A stretch of 64,000 nucleotides of DNA from Kangiella sp. (GCA_028284185.1 JANQSG010000018.1:179642-243641); one strand, 5' to 3'; positions 29,904-39,585 are shown, numbered from the stretch's first letter. Program-made: numbers and translations. Notes: generated by a model not told the origin, from the sequence alone.

Positions 29904-31832
29904 ATGGCCAAGATTATTGGTATTGATTTAGGTACAACAAACTCATGTGTTGCTGTATTAGACGGCGACAAAGCTCGTGTTATCGAAAACTCTGAAGGTG
30001 GTCGTACGACTCCTTCGATTATCGCTTTTACTGATGGTGAAACTTTAGTAGGTCAATCTGCAAAAAGACAAGCCGTCACCAACCCAGAGAACACTTTATA
30101 CGCCATCAAACGTTTGATTGGCCGTAAATTCAAAGACAATGTGGTGCAAAAAGACGTTGAAATGGTGCCATATAAAATCGTTGAAGCGGACAATGGTGAT
30201 GCTTGGGTTGAGGTAAATGGCAAGAAAATGGCTCCACCTCAGGTTTCTGCTGAAGTTTTAAAGAAAATGAAGAAAACTGCGGAAGACTTTTTGGGTGAAG
30301 AAGTTAAAGAAGCGGTGATCACGGTTCCTGCATACTTTAATGACTCACAGCGTCAAGCCACTAAAGATGCGGGTAAAATCGCTGGTTTAGATGTTAAGCG
30401 TATTATCAACGAGCCAACAGCTGCGGCATTGGCTTATGGTATGGATAAAGAGCGCGGTGATCGTACTATCGCGGTTTATGACTTAGGTGGTGGTACTTTC
30501 GATATTTCTATTATTGAAATCGCTGAAGTTGATGGCGAGCATACTTTCGAAGTATTAGCCACTAATGGTGATACTTTCTTAGGTGGTGAAGATTTCGATA
30601 TGCGCGTTATCGAGTACCTTGCAGAAGAATTCAAGAAAGAGCAAGGTATTGACCTGAAAGGTGATGCACTTGCCATGCAACGCTTAAAAGAAGCGGGTGA
30701 AAAAGCGAAGATCGAATTATCTTCGAGCTCACAAACTGATGTGAACTTACCTTACATTACTGCTGATGCGACTGGCCCTAAGCACTTAAACATCAAATTA
30801 ACCCGTGCCAAGTTAGAAGCATTAGTTGAAGACTTAATTGAGCGTTCAATGGCGCCAGTTAAGCAAGCTTTACAAGACGCTGGTTTATCAACTTCTGAAA
30901 TCGACGACGTGATTTTAGTGGGTGGTCAAACGCGTATGCCTAAGGTACAAGAAGCGGTAACGGGTTTCTTCGGCAAAGAGCCGCGTAAAGACGTTAATCC
31001 TGATGAAGCGGTAGCTATGGGTGCTGCGATTCAAGGTGCGGTATTGGCTGGTGATGTTAAAGATGTATTGCTATTAGACGTAACTCCATTATCTCTGGGT
31101 ATTGAGACTATGGGTGGCGTGATGACTAACTTAATCGACAAGAATACGACGATTCCTACCAAGGCTTCGCAAGTATTTTCGACAGCAGAAGATAACCAAA
31201 CTGCGGTAACGGTTCACGTATTACAAGGTGAGCGTAAAATGGCTCAGCAGAATAAATCTCTAGGTCGTTTTGACTTGGCTGATATTCCACCTGCGCCACG
31301 CGGTATGCCACAAATCGAAGTAACTTTCGATATTGATGCGAACGGTATCATGCACGTTTCTGCGAAAGATAAGGCTACTGGTAAAGAGCAATCGATTCAG
31401 ATCAAAGCTTCTTCTGGTTTATCGGATGAAGAGATTGAACAAATGGTTCAAGATGCTGAAGCTCACGCTGAAGAAGATAAGAAGTTCCAAGAGCTGGTTG
31501 AAGCGCGTAACCAAGCGGACGGTCTTGTTCACGCTACTCGTAAATCTTTTGATGACGAAAACGTTACTTTTGAAGATGGTGAGAAAGAAGCGATTGAGGC
31601 GGCTGCTAACGACTTAGAAGAAGCGATTAAGACTGATGACTTAGAAGACATCAAAGCTAAGACTGAAGCCTTAAGCCAAGCATCTGCTAAGTTAGCTGAG
31701 CGTATGTACGCACAAGCTCAACAACAAGCTGAAGCGGGTGCTCAGCCTAGTGGCGAGCAAGCTCAAGCTGGCGGTGACGATGTAGTAGATGCGGAATTCG
31801 AAGAAGTAAAGGACGACAAGTCTAACTCGTAA
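29904..31832 (+). CDS. dnaK: Molecular chaperone DnaK (Hsp70)
   Basis: 642 residues. The ATPase domain carries [27 protein letters not shown] and [14 protein letters not shown]. The linker is [19 protein letters not shown], followed by the substrate domain, the helical lid and an acidic end [13 protein letters not shown] typical of bacterial DnaK. The co-chaperone dnaJ follows after 197 bp; grpE is not adjacent. Ribosome site CGGAG. Confidence 0.98.
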   Translation: MAKIIGIDLGTTNSCVAVLDGDKARVIENSEGGRTTPSIIAFTDGETLVGQSAKRQAVTNPENTLYAIKRLIGRKFKDNVVQKDVEMVPYKIVEADNGDAWVEVNGKKMAPPQVSAEVLKKMKKTAEDFLGEEVKEAVITVPAYFNDSQRQATKDAGKIAGLDVKRIINEPTAAALAYGMDKERGDRTIAVYDLGGGTFDISIIEIAEVDGEHTFEVLATNGDTFLGGEDFDMRVIEYLAEEFKKEQGIDLKGDALAMQRLKEAGEKAKIELSSSSQTDVNLPYITADATGPKHLNIKLTRAKLEALVEDLIERSMAPVKQALQDAGLSTSEIDDVILVGGQTRMPKVQEAVTGFFGKEPRKDVNPDEAVAMGAAIQGAVLAGDVKDVLLLDVTPLSLGIETMGGVMTNLIDKNTTIPTKASQVFSTAEDNQTAVTVHVLQGERKMAQQNKSLGRFDLADIPPAPRGMPQIEVTFDIDANGIMHVSAKDKATGKEQSIQIKASSGLSDEEIEQMVQDAEAHAEEDKKFQELVEARNQADGLVHATRKSFDDENVTFEDGEKEAIEAAANDLEEAIKTDDLEDIKAKTEALSQASAKLAERMYAQAQQQAEAGAQPSGEQAQAGGDDVVDAEFEEVKDDKSNS

Positions 31833-31852
31833 TTTTCATCGCTAACTTTGTT

Positions 31853-31911
31853 GCGATGCTAGCTCCGATGCTCAAGCACTAATGTGCATTCCGCTTCTCG
31901 CTACGTATCGC
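31853..31911 (+). other. Imperfect long-range inverted repeat between dnaK and dnaJ
   Basis: GCGATGCTAGC (31853-31863) can pair imperfectly with GCTACGTATCGC (31900-31911), enclosing smaller repeats (TGCTCAAGCA, AATGTGCATT). It may be an RNA structure that tunes dnaK/dnaJ mRNA; no known family recognised. Confidence 0.3.
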
Positions 31912-31960
31912 GCCTCGTTATCAAAGAAAATTCCTGACTTAGACAGGTGTGAAATGCAAG

Positions 31961-31983
31961 CGCAGGATTAAGTTCCTGCGTTT
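31961..31983 (+). terminator. Weak terminator-like hairpin upstream of dnaJ
   Basis: CGCAGGA / TCCTGCG (31961-31967 and 31974-31980), loop TTAAGT, followed by TTTCT. It could attenuate transcription between dnaK and dnaJ. Confidence 0.4.
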
Positions 31984-32029
31984 CTAATTTCAAAATTCGA
32001 TAGAAGATTTTATTTAAAGAAGAAAACAT

Positions 32030-33166
32030 ATGTCTAAACGTGATTATTATGAAGTATTAGGTGTGAGTAAAAGCGCTGATAAGGCGGAGCTGAAAAAAGC
32101 TTACCGCCGTTTGGCTATGAAAAATCACCCTGATCGTAATCCTGATGACAAAGCGGCGGAAGCGCGTTTTAAAGAAGCGAAAGAGGCCTATGAAGTTTTA
32201 AATGATCCACAAAAACGCCAGGCTTACGATCAATTTGGTCATGCCGGTGTTGATCCCAGCATGGGTGGCGGTCAAGGTGGTTTCCACGGTGCTGATATGG
32301 GTGACATATTCGGCGATATGTTTGGTGATATTTTCGGTGGTGGCCGCCGCGGTGGTGGTCGGGCTGGCCCGCAACGTGGTTCCGACTTGCAATACAATAT
32401 GCAGGTGACGCTGGAAGAGGCGGTGAATGGCGTAACCAAAACCATCAAAGTACCAACTTATGTTGATTGTGAAACTTGCAATGGTTCTGGTGCTAAAAAA
32501 GGTTCTGAGAAGGTTACTTGTGGCACTTGTCATGGACAAGGTCAGGTACGCATGACGCAAGGTTTCTTCTCGGTGCAGCAAACTTGTCCTGATTGTCAGG
32601 GGCAAGGCCAAACTATAAAAGATCCTTGTGGTGATTGTTCTGGTCAAGGGCGTGTCCATAAAACCAAAACACTTTCTGTGAAAATACCAGCAGGGGTGGA
32701 TACTGGTGATCGTATTCGTTTATCAGGTGAGGGTGAAGCAGGTGGCCCCGGTGCTCCAGCAGGTGATTTATATGTGCAAATCGCAGTTAAAGAGCATGAG
32801 ATTTTTGTACGTGATGGCGCTAATCTTTATTGTGAAGTTCCAGTCAGTTTTGTGACTGCGGCATTGGGTGGCACTTTGCAAGTACCAACTTTGGAAGGTA
32901 AAGTCAGCCTCAAAATTCCAGCAGAAACTCAAACGGGTAAAATGTTCCGCTTAAAAGGCAAAGGTATTAAAGCCTTGCGTCAAAATTATACGGGTGACTT
33001 AATGTGCCGTGTGATTTTGGAAACACCGGTTAAATTAAGCAAGGAACAAAAAGAGCTATTAGAGCAGTTCCAGCAAAGCGTTGAAGAATCAGGTGGTAAA
33101 AACAGTCCTAGAGAAGCCGGCTGGTTCGATGGCGTGAAAAAATTCTGGGATAATATGACCAGTTAA
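32030..33166 (+). CDS. dnaJ: Chaperone protein DnaJ (Hsp40)
   Basis: 378-residue type I J-protein. The J domain has HPD in [10 protein letters not shown], followed by a Gly/Phe-rich segment (about 75-125). The zinc domain has four C-x-x-C-x-G-x-G repeats ([32 protein letters not shown]). The C-terminal client-binding domains are intact. It stimulates DnaK ATPase and delivers unfolded proteins. Confidence 0.98.
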   Translation: MSKRDYYEVLGVSKSADKAELKKAYRRLAMKNHPDRNPDDKAAEARFKEAKEAYEVLNDPQKRQAYDQFGHAGVDPSMGGGQGGFHGADMGDIFGDMFGDIFGGGRRGGGRAGPQRGSDLQYNMQVTLEEAVNGVTKTIKVPTYVDCETCNGSGAKKGSEKVTCGTCHGQGQVRMTQGFFSVQQTCPDCQGQGQTIKDPCGDCSGQGRVHKTKTLSVKIPAGVDTGDRIRLSGEGEAGGPGAPAGDLYVQIAVKEHEIFVRDGANLYCEVPVSFVTAALGGTLQVPTLEGKVSLKIPAETQTGKMFRLKGKGIKALRQNYTGDLMCRVILETPVKLSKEQKELLEQFQQSVEESGGKNSPREAGWFDGVKKFWDNMTS

Positions 33167-33176
33167 TGTTAGATTG

Positions 33177-33202
33177 AAAGCCCGCAATTAGCGGGCTTTT
33201 TT
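33177..33202 (+). terminator. Rho-independent terminator after dnaJ
   Basis: AAAGCCCGC (33177-33185), loop AATTA, GCGGGCTTT (33191-33199) and more T. Confidence 0.9.
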
Positions 33203-33240
33203 AATATAAGCAGTCTAATAAATTGTAATAAGGAGAAGTT

Positions 33241-34347
33241 ATGAGAGTTTTTTTATTAGTTATATTATTGTTGACATCAAAAGCCCTCTTTTCTAAAAAT
33301 ATATTTGAATGTGAGAATGAAGATGGAATTGCCGGAATAAGCGATACGGATATAGCGAAATGTATAAACGATATAAGGCTGCAAGGCGGTGGTGAATTAT
33401 TTTTTCCAGCAGGGCGTTATAATGTTTCAACTCCAATTACGATTGTGTCACCTGGAATTATTTTAAGAGGAGAAGGGAGAGGGACTAAAATTAATTATAC
33501 CGGGACTGATACTGCAATCTTATTCAGTCCTGTTTCCGGAGGACATAATTCCCAAGGAGGGGTTAAGAATTTAGCTATTTTTGGAGATGCTAGTACTGTA
33601 CAAGGAACTGCAATCAAAATTCTGAAAAATGATGCGGGAGCAGGTAGCTTCAACATGCAATTAAGTGGCCTATGGGTGAAAAATTTTTCAAGGGGATTGG
33701 CTTTAGAGAGAGTTTTCTCTTCAAAGATTGAAAATACTGTTTTTGAAAATGCACCTGTTGAAATGTCGAACGGTGGAGTATCTTTAAGTTTTATTAATGT
33801 ATGGTTTAGAAAGATAGCAGATGGAAAGTTTGGAGTAAGAACAAAAGCCGATATTAATAATCCAAACCAAACCAGCTCTGGTTCGGGGCAAATGTCTTTG
33901 AGTTTTATTGGTTCAAATTTTGATGCGCCGGGTACTTCAGGCCAAGCAATTTATGTTAAGAATACTTGGCCATTAATAATAGAAGGAAGTAATTTTGAAA
34001 ATTTTTCTGAACCGCCCATCGTATTAAACTCTTGGGGAGATGGAGTAATTAGGAATTCCTCATTTGTTAATGTAGATGGGGCGGCTATTTATGTTGAGAG
34101 CCCAGCTAATTCAGGGTCATCTCAAGCTAAGACAATTCAAATCCAAGGATTGAGAGCACCACAATATCAATTATGGATAGATGAAGGTGACAATGTTACA
34201 GCATATGGCAGGTTGTTAATTATGGATAATAGTATCGATCTTCAAAAAGATATTGAACCAAATGTCACAGGATTGCAGCCTCCGGTTATAAATAATCAAC
34301 ATGGAATAACAATTGAAGCTACAGGTCTCACTTCCAACAATTATTAA
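33241..34347 (+). CDS. Exported right-handed beta-helix (pectate-lyase-fold) protein
   Basis: 368 residues with a short signal peptide (MRVFLLVILLLTSKALFS). GGGELFFPAGRYNVSTPITI followed by GIILRGEGRGTKIN is the standard start of Pectate_lyase_3 / glycosidase-28-like beta-helices. Later coils repeat the pattern (LSFIGSNFDAPGTSGQAIYVKN, LIIEGSNFENFSEPPIVL, VIRNSSFVNVDGAAIYVES). No clear catalytic Asp pair can be assigned, so lyase, hydrolase or mere binding are all possible. Many AGA/ATA/AAT codons and a low GC compared with dnaJ suggest acquisition. Ribosome site AAGGAG. Confidence 0.75.
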   Translation: MRVFLLVILLLTSKALFSKNIFECENEDGIAGISDTDIAKCINDIRLQGGGELFFPAGRYNVSTPITIVSPGIILRGEGRGTKINYTGTDTAILFSPVSGGHNSQGGVKNLAIFGDASTVQGTAIKILKNDAGAGSFNMQLSGLWVKNFSRGLALERVFSSKIENTVFENAPVEMSNGGVSLSFINVWFRKIADGKFGVRTKADINNPNQTSSGSGQMSLSFIGSNFDAPGTSGQAIYVKNTWPLIIEGSNFENFSEPPIVLNSWGDGVIRNSSFVNVDGAAIYVESPANSGSSQAKTIQIQGLRAPQYQLWIDEGDNVTAYGRLLIMDNSIDLQKDIEPNVTGLQPPVINNQHGITIEATGLTSNNY

Positions 34348-34661
34348 GTAGAAACGTAAAGCTCTGTTAATAAAGTTTTGTAGCGAGTTGGGCACAGTAG
34401 TTACGTTCAGCTATTTTTGTAATGATTGGATTGGCAAGCGAGTTAGTGCAGACATTAGTAAAGCAGTATTTGATAAAGTTCTAATATTCAACTCAATAGG
34501 CTTTAGTATCCTTTCTTAAAGGAAAGGAGAATGCTAATTTTTAGCCTACTTCAAATCTAGTTTTATATAACATCAAATTTTTGATTGTTTTTCCAACTTT
34601 ATTTGACACTCGTTACCGAAACCTTTTTTAATAGGGCAATAATTTAAGCTGGAGAAAACAA
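34348..34661. other. Gene-free interval before the OPT transporter (314 bp)
   Basis: Contains a perfect small inverted repeat CCTTTC (34510-34515) / GAAAGG (34522-34527) without a T run. AT-rich sequence before the downstream gene presumably includes its promoter. I find no coding frame or RNA gene. Confidence 0.5.
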
Positions 34662-36650
34662 GTGTCAGAAAATTCTAAAAAGGGCTTGGATGCTAAAGCC
34701 TATGTGCCTTTAAAAGAAGGTGAGTCTTATAAGCCCTATATTCCGGCTGAAGAGTCCATCGCTGAATTTACCTTTAAAGCCGTGGGTCTGGGGATTCTAT
34801 TCGGGATAATTTTTGGTGCAGCCAATGCTTATCTTGGCTTGCGTGCGGGCTTGACTATCAGCACTTCTATTCCTGTCGCAGTGATGGCGGTGGCGGTATT
34901 TAAAATACTTTCTAAAGTCGGCATTGGCAGTACTATTCTGGAAACTAATATTGCACAAACTACGGGTTCTGCCTCTAGTTCATTGGCCAGTGGTGTGATC
35001 TTTACTTTGCCTGCTTTATTTATGTGGGGTATGGCACCGGATTTATTACAGATGACTATATTAGCGATGAGCGGTGGCGTTATTGGCATTTTATTTATGA
35101 TCCCATTACGTAAGTACCTGATTGAAAAGGAGCATGGTAAATTACCTTATCCGGAAGGCACCGCTTGCGCTGAAGTATTAGTGGCTAATGAAGTTGGTGG
35201 TAATAAAGCCAAATATATTTTTTACGGTATGGGTGCCGCCGCTTTATTTAAAACACTGACCTCCTGGATTAAAGTAATTCCTGATTACGCGGCGGTAAAA
35301 ATTCCTTTCATTAAGAAAGCAGGGGTTGGTATTGATTTATCGGCAGCCTTGTTTGGAGTCGGTTATATATTGGGGCCGCGTATTGCTTGGATCATGGTTG
35401 GCGGTGGCCTGCTGTCTGCTTTGATTATTATCCCGGCCATTGCTTATTGGGGAGATGCACGTACAGTACCGCTATTTCCAGAAACGGTTAATTTGATCAA
35501 AGATATGTCATCAGGGCAGATTTGGACCAGATATGTTCGTTACATTGGTGCAGGTGCAGTGGCCACAGCGGGGATTATTACTTTGATCAAAAGTATTCCG
35601 GTGATGATTGAAAGCTTTAGAGCGGGTGCTAAAAATATAACAGGCCAATCTGAACAAGTTGCTGGCAATGAAAAAGTGAAGCTTATTAATCCAAGAACTA
35701 GCAATGATTTACCCATAAAAGTAGTTGCTATTGGGGTTTTAATGGTGGTTTTGGTTTTGGCACTGGTGCCACAGGCTTTTGGGGCCATTGGTGGTATTGA
35801 TACACGTTTAATTGCCGCTTTATGTGTGGCTTTATTTGCCTTCTTTTTTGTCACAGTTGCGGCACGTATTGTTGGTTTGGTTGGGGTAACCTCGAACCCT
35901 ACCAGCGGTATGACTATTGCCGCTTTATTGGGAACTGCGACTATTTTTCTGGCTTTGGGTTGGACCGATACTGCTGGTAAGGCCGGTACCTTGATCGTAG
36001 GTTGTGTGGTGGCAATTGCGGCTTCGATTTCTGGTGATACTTCGCAAGATTTAAAATCCGGTTATTTATTAGGCGCCACGCCACGTAAACAGCAAATGGC
36101 AGAGCTGATAGGAGTATTAACTTCAGCAACTTTTGTTTGTTTGTCGGTTTTATTGTTAGCAGAAACTTTTGGTTTTGGCAGTAAAGAATTACCAGCGCCA
36201 CAGGCTACTTTGATGAAGCTGGTAATCGATGGTGTGCTCGATCAAAATCTGCCTTGGGGCTTGGTTGCGATTGGTGTTGGTATTGCCATTGTTTGTGAAT
36301 TGCTGAAAATTCCCTCATTACCCTTTGCGGTTGGTGTTTATTTACCTCTATCAACCATGACGCCGATTTTAGTGGGTGGTTTGATTCGCCATTGGGTTGA
36401 AAAGAAAACCAAAAATAAAAACCAACTGGAGGAACGTCGTGAACGAGGGGTGTTGCTTGGCAGTGGCTTTGTTGGCGGTGAAGGTTTGTTAGGGGTAGGT
36501 ATTGCGGCGGTAGCTTTCATGCAAAGTCGTAAACCGGATGGTATTGGTACCGATTGGGCTGGCAGTGAACTTCTTGCCACTCTTGCCGGAGCGATAGCTT
36601 TTGCATTATTGGTTTACTGGTTCTTCAGAACCATTAAAAAAGCTGGCTGA
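34662..36650 (+). CDS. OPT family oligopeptide transporter
   Basis: 662 residues, about 14-16 membrane helices. SIAEFTFKAVGLGILFGIIFG, AYLGLRAGLTISTSIPV, TNIAQTTGSASSSLASG and KLPYPEGTACAEVLVA are typical of bacterial OPT proteins. GVTSNPTSGMTIAAL lies in the second half. Family members import peptides or metal-chelate siderophore-like substrates; the substrate is unknown. Start GTG 34662, with GGAG 9-12 bases upstream. Confidence 0.93.
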   Translation: MSENSKKGLDAKAYVPLKEGESYKPYIPAEESIAEFTFKAVGLGILFGIIFGAANAYLGLRAGLTISTSIPVAVMAVAVFKILSKVGIGSTILETNIAQTTGSASSSLASGVIFTLPALFMWGMAPDLLQMTILAMSGGVIGILFMIPLRKYLIEKEHGKLPYPEGTACAEVLVANEVGGNKAKYIFYGMGAAALFKTLTSWIKVIPDYAAVKIPFIKKAGVGIDLSAALFGVGYILGPRIAWIMVGGGLLSALIIIPAIAYWGDARTVPLFPETVNLIKDMSSGQIWTRYVRYIGAGAVATAGIITLIKSIPVMIESFRAGAKNITGQSEQVAGNEKVKLINPRTSNDLPIKVVAIGVLMVVLVLALVPQAFGAIGGIDTRLIAALCVALFAFFFVTVAARIVGLVGVTSNPTSGMTIAALLGTATIFLALGWTDTAGKAGTLIVGCVVAIAASISGDTSQDLKSGYLLGATPRKQQMAELIGVLTSATFVCLSVLLLAETFGFGSKELPAPQATLMKLVIDGVLDQNLPWGLVAIGVGIAIVCELLKIPSLPFAVGVYLPLSTMTPILVGGLIRHWVEKKTKNKNQLEERRERGVLLGSGFVGGEGLLGVGIAAVAFMQSRKPDGIGTDWAGSELLATLAGAIAFALLVYWFFRTIKKAG

Positions 36651-36660
36651 TTTTTAGTGC

Positions 36661-37302
36661 ATGTTTGTGGATAAACTGAGTGCTAAAGTTTACGCTACAA
36701 TAGTGAAATATTGTTTCGCTATTTTTACCAGTTTTTGGCTGATTGCATGTTCAAGCGATAACCTACTAAAGCCATTAGCACCCAACGCCACCATTTTGGC
36801 ATTTGGTGATAGCCTGACTGATGGTGTTGGTGTCTCAAGGGCAAATAGTTATCCGACAGTATTAGCAAAGTTGACAGGCCGACGAGTGATTAATGTGGGG
36901 ATTTCAGGGGAAACTACTGAGCAGGGTTTAGCACGATTTGCGGCTTTGCTCGAACAACATCAGCCAGAACTGGTGATTTTATTAGAAGGTGGTAATGATA
37001 TTCTTCGTAATTATAATTTAACTCAAACCAAACAAAATCTGGCGACTATGATTGAACAGGCCCGTTCAAGAAATATTCAATTGATTTTACTTGGAGTTCC
37101 AGAAAAAAATATATTCTCTGACTCGGCACTCTTGTATCAGGAACTTGCTGAGGAATATAACTTGGTATTTGATGGTGAAATCATTTCGGATTTGATGAAA
37201 AGCAAAAAGTATAAATCGGATCCAATCCATTTTAACACTTTGGGTTATCGAAAATTAGCTAAGCGGATCCAGGAAATACTGGAAGATAATGGAGCGCTTT
37301 AG
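36661..37302 (+). CDS. SGNH/GDSL arylesterase, TesA-like lipoprotein
   Basis: 213 residues. An N-terminal lipobox LIAC (Cys30) is followed by an SGNH hydrolase: ILAFGDSLTDGVG (Ser51), GISGETTEQG (Gly), LLEGGNDILRN (GGND at 110-113) and SDPIHFNTLGYRKLA (Asp187, His190). This resembles TesA (acyl-thioesterase/arylesterase), but the lipobox suggests membrane anchoring rather than a free periplasmic enzyme. It starts 10 bp after the OPT gene. Confidence 0.88.
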   Translation: MFVDKLSAKVYATIVKYCFAIFTSFWLIACSSDNLLKPLAPNATILAFGDSLTDGVGVSRANSYPTVLAKLTGRRVINVGISGETTEQGLARFAALLEQHQPELVILLEGGNDILRNYNLTQTKQNLATMIEQARSRNIQLILLGVPEKNIFSDSALLYQELAEEYNLVFDGEIISDLMKSKKYKSDPIHFNTLGYRKLAKRIQEILEDNGAL

Positions 37303-37320
37303 CTCGATTGCTTTTTAGGT

Positions 37321-37779
37321 ATGATTAAAAGTCGCTTTTATAAAGGTTCTGATAAGGCTCGGTGTTTAAAGATCTTTCAATCGAATATCGGTTTGTATTT
37401 TGCCAAAGAAGAAGTGATTGATTTTGAAAATTTCTTGGATGAGCAAATCAATAATAATCATTATTTGGTGTTCTTTGCAGAATCCGAGCCTGAAAAATTG
37501 CTTGCTTGTGGTGGATTTGGTGAGCTAGAGCAAAAAATTTTTTTACGCTGGGGAATGGTCGAGCAAAGTGTCCATAAACAGGGCCTTGGTACTCAGTTAT
37601 TGAGCCAGCGTTTAGAAGCCATAGAGCAACAATTAGGTAAGGTAGATATTTATATTGATACTTCTCAATATGCGCAGGGCTTTTATGAAAAATATGGTTT
37701 TAAAGTTATTTCAACAATTCAAGATGGCTTTGCTCCAAATATCGATAAAGTCAGAATGAGACTGAGCGACATTATCTAA
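37321..37779 (+). CDS. GNAT family N-acetyltransferase
   Basis: 152 residues. The central AcCoA-binding segment is LRWGMVEQSVHKQGLGTQLLSQRL (Q-x-x-G-x-G/A type), and the terminal QYAQGFYEKYGFKVIST is the usual beta6-alpha4 end. Substrate not predictable. It lies 18 bp after the esterase on the same strand. Confidence 0.87.
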   Translation: MIKSRFYKGSDKARCLKIFQSNIGLYFAKEEVIDFENFLDEQINNNHYLVFFAESEPEKLLACGGFGELEQKIFLRWGMVEQSVHKQGLGTQLLSQRLEAIEQQLGKVDIYIDTSQYAQGFYEKYGFKVISTIQDGFAPNIDKVRMRLSDII

Positions 37780-37876
37780 AGCTATACCAAGTGGCCAAAT
37801 AAGACGGCTAATGATTGATTTGTAGGCTTATTGTTCGGTATGGTGTGCATTGCGTTTTGATCAGCTTTTAGAATGT

Positions 37877-38296
37877 ATGCAAAAATTTATTTTTTTCTTT
37901 GTTTTATTCATGGTTGCTGCTAGTGTTTCAGCACAGTTAGTAATTTACCCTGATTTTCAGATCCCACCAGAGTACTCAAAGCAAGGTGACTATAACCCAG
38001 CGATCTATTTAGCCAAGTATCCTGTAGCAGATACAACTCAACCGTTGTCAAAAGACAAAAAGCAAAAACTGGCTTGTTTGTTGCTGGCCACCGAGAAAAC
38101 CAGCCAGGCTAAATTCAAACAGTCCTTTATGGTAGATTTAAAGCAGCCCTTGATTGCTTTGACTATTAATAACTTCCCTGAAATTTTACAGATGGAATGG
38201 GGTGGTCGGCGTGATGCCAATGTTAAATATGTGAGTTTAGCGCAAATAGCAAAAGGGGTTGAAAATTCGATTGATAAGCGCCAATGTAAGGTTTAA
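37877..38296 (+). CDS. Small exported protein of unknown function
   Basis: 139 residues from ATG 37877, which opens a clean signal peptide (MQKFIFFFVLFMVAASVSA). The longer frame from TTG 37850 would only add nine residues ahead of it. The mature part has two Cys (KLACLLLATEK and the terminal RQCKV) and IYLAKYPVAD near the start. Not recognised. It directly precedes dapB (35 bp). Confidence 0.5.
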   Translation: MQKFIFFFVLFMVAASVSAQLVIYPDFQIPPEYSKQGDYNPAIYLAKYPVADTTQPLSKDKKQKLACLLLATEKTSQAKFKQSFMVDLKQPLIALTINNFPEILQMEWGGRRDANVKYVSLAQIAKGVENSIDKRQCKV

Positions 38297-38331
38297 CCTT
38301 TTATAAAAATACGTATAGGCTTTATCTTAAA

Positions 38332-39156
38332 ATGAGCATTTCTATAATTATTAATGCAGTCACTGGTCGCATGGGTCAACAATTAGTCAAAACGGTTGTC
38401 AGTGACTCTGATGTGGCCATATCTGCTGCTTTGGCTCGTGCAACTCATCCTTTGCAAGGGACTGATATTGGTTATCTGATAGGAGCTAATCCGCATAATA
38501 GAGTCATTAGTTCCGATCTGGATGCGGCTTTTGAACAAGGTGACGTCTTTATTGATTTTAGTCTGCCCGAGCATTCGATTGATTGTTTACAAAAGGCCGT
38601 TAAAGCTAAGGTTCCAGTAGTTATTGGGACTACAGGTTTTGATGAGCAGCAGCAAGTACAAATTGATGAGGCCAGCAAATCTATTCCGATTGTGTGGGCG
38701 GCTAATTATAGTCTGGGTGTCAACAGCTTGATATTGCTGACACGTCAGGCCACGCAGCTATTGGGCGAACAGTCGGATATTGAGATTTTTGAAGCGCATC
38801 ATAAGCATAAAATAGATGCGCCATCAGGTACTGCACTGGCTATTGGCGAAGTCATTGCTGATGAGAAAAATCAGTCTTTAGCAGATATTGCTGTTTATGA
38901 TCGTCAAGGCTTACGCAAATCAGGGAATATTGGCTTTTCCGTGATGCGTGCTGGCGAAATTATCGGTACCCATGAAGTGGCTTTTGCTTTAAATGGCGAA
39001 TTGGTGACTTTGCGCCATGAGGCGCAAACCCGGCAGTGTTTTGCTCAAGGTGCTATTGAAGCCGCCAAGTGGTTGAAACATAAATCTGAACAAGGTGAAA
39101 ATGGGCTGTTTGATATGCAGGCAGTTTTATCTGATCCCATTTCTAACTTAGATTAG
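38332..39156 (+). CDS. dapB: 4-hydroxy-tetrahydrodipicolinate reductase
   Basis: Lysine/diaminopimelate synthesis. 274 residues: Rossmann start IIINAVTGRMGQQLV, DVFIDFSLPEH, VIGTTGFDEQ, the active-site EAHHKHKIDAPSGTALAIGE with the catalytic His and Lys, and the late GEIIGTHEVAF. It precedes carA in the classical dapB-carA-carB order. Confidence 0.97.
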   Translation: MSISIIINAVTGRMGQQLVKTVVSDSDVAISAALARATHPLQGTDIGYLIGANPHNRVISSDLDAAFEQGDVFIDFSLPEHSIDCLQKAVKAKVPVVIGTTGFDEQQQVQIDEASKSIPIVWAANYSLGVNSLILLTRQATQLLGEQSDIEIFEAHHKHKIDAPSGTALAIGEVIADEKNQSLADIAVYDRQGLRKSGNIGFSVMRAGEIIGTHEVAFALNGELVTLRHEAQTRQCFAQGAIEAAKWLKHKSEQGENGLFDMQAVLSDPISNLD

Positions 39157-39188
39157 TGTTGTTTTTGTGAGACATTGACCATTCTTAT

Positions 39189-39206
39189 TGTAAGAGATCG
39201 ACTAAA
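39189..39206 (+). promoter_or_regulatory. Possible GacA-type upstream box
   Basis: TGTAAG-AGATCG-ACTAAA; the left half matches the GacA consensus TGTAAG-N6-CTTACA perfectly, the right half poorly. It lies about 160-177 bases before the predicted start of the small RNA, roughly the spacing known for Pseudomonas rsm genes. Confidence 0.25.
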
Positions 39207-39333
39207 AAGCACTAAGATATTTACAGTATAAACCACCATCAAATGTTTGAATTCCTTGTAGTTAGGATTATAAATTATTGAAAATAAAGAAATTATTAAG
39301 CTTAATGCAAATATGCCTTGTTTGATTAGGCTA

Positions 39334-39362
39334 TTGCAAAAATTATCAATAAGGGTAAATTT
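39334..39362 (+). promoter_or_regulatory. Candidate promoter of the GGA-rich small RNA
   Basis: TTGCAA (39334-39339) and TAAATT (39356-39361) with a 16-base spacer would start transcription around 39366-39369, exactly at the first hairpin. Confidence 0.4.
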
Positions 39363-39365
39363 ATA

Positions 39366-39491
39366 GGTGTGCAAAGGATGCGCACTTAAGGAAAAATGTA
39401 GCCGATGGACATGGTGAAACACGGAAGTCGCAGGGAGCAAACGATCTGGCAAGAGGCCAAATGAAAATGGGCGCGAATTAGCGCCCTTTTT
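39366..39491 (+). ncRNA. Candidate CsrA/RsmA-sequestering small RNA (RsmY/Z-like)
   Basis: About 125 bases in the dapB-carA gap. Hairpin 1, GTGTGC-AAAGGAT-GCGCAC (39367-39385), shows a GGA in its loop, the hallmark of CsrA sites. Four more GGA motifs follow at 39390-39392, 39407-39409, 39423-39425 and 39434-39436, at 11-17 base spacing. A small stem TGGC/GCCA is next. A strong intrinsic terminator GGGCGC-GAATTA-GCGCCC plus T run (39469-39491) ends it. Length and layout match RsmY/RsmZ (about 120 bases). No sequence-level match to a named family can be claimed by eye. Confidence 0.6.
39469..39491 (+). terminator. Rho-independent terminator of the small RNA
   Basis: GGGCGC (39469-39474), loop GAATTA, GCGCCC (39481-39486), then TTTTT. 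Confidence 0.88.
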
Positions 39492-39585
39492 CTTTCTTTA
39501 CAGTTTTCCTTAAACCAGTTGCAGGTTTTGCATAAAGCCATTGCAAGTAATTTCCCTAAAGAGCCTGGCAATCGAACGAATTTCA

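Noticed and set aside
32198-32659. 153-codon leftward frame inside dnaJ
   Set aside because: Antisense shadow of the Gly-rich coding region; dnaJ is intact with all motifs.
34348-34661. Decayed transposase or second small RNA in the gap before the OPT gene
   Set aside because: No frame resembles a transposase, no flanking inverted or target repeats, and the only hairpin has no T run.
39366-39491. Reading the dapB-carA RNA as a c-di-GMP (GEMM-I) or cobalamin riboswitch
   Set aside because: The GACGCAAAGC core of GEMM and the GCCACTG-type box of cobalamin elements are missing, and the element ends in its own terminator over 250 bp before carA.
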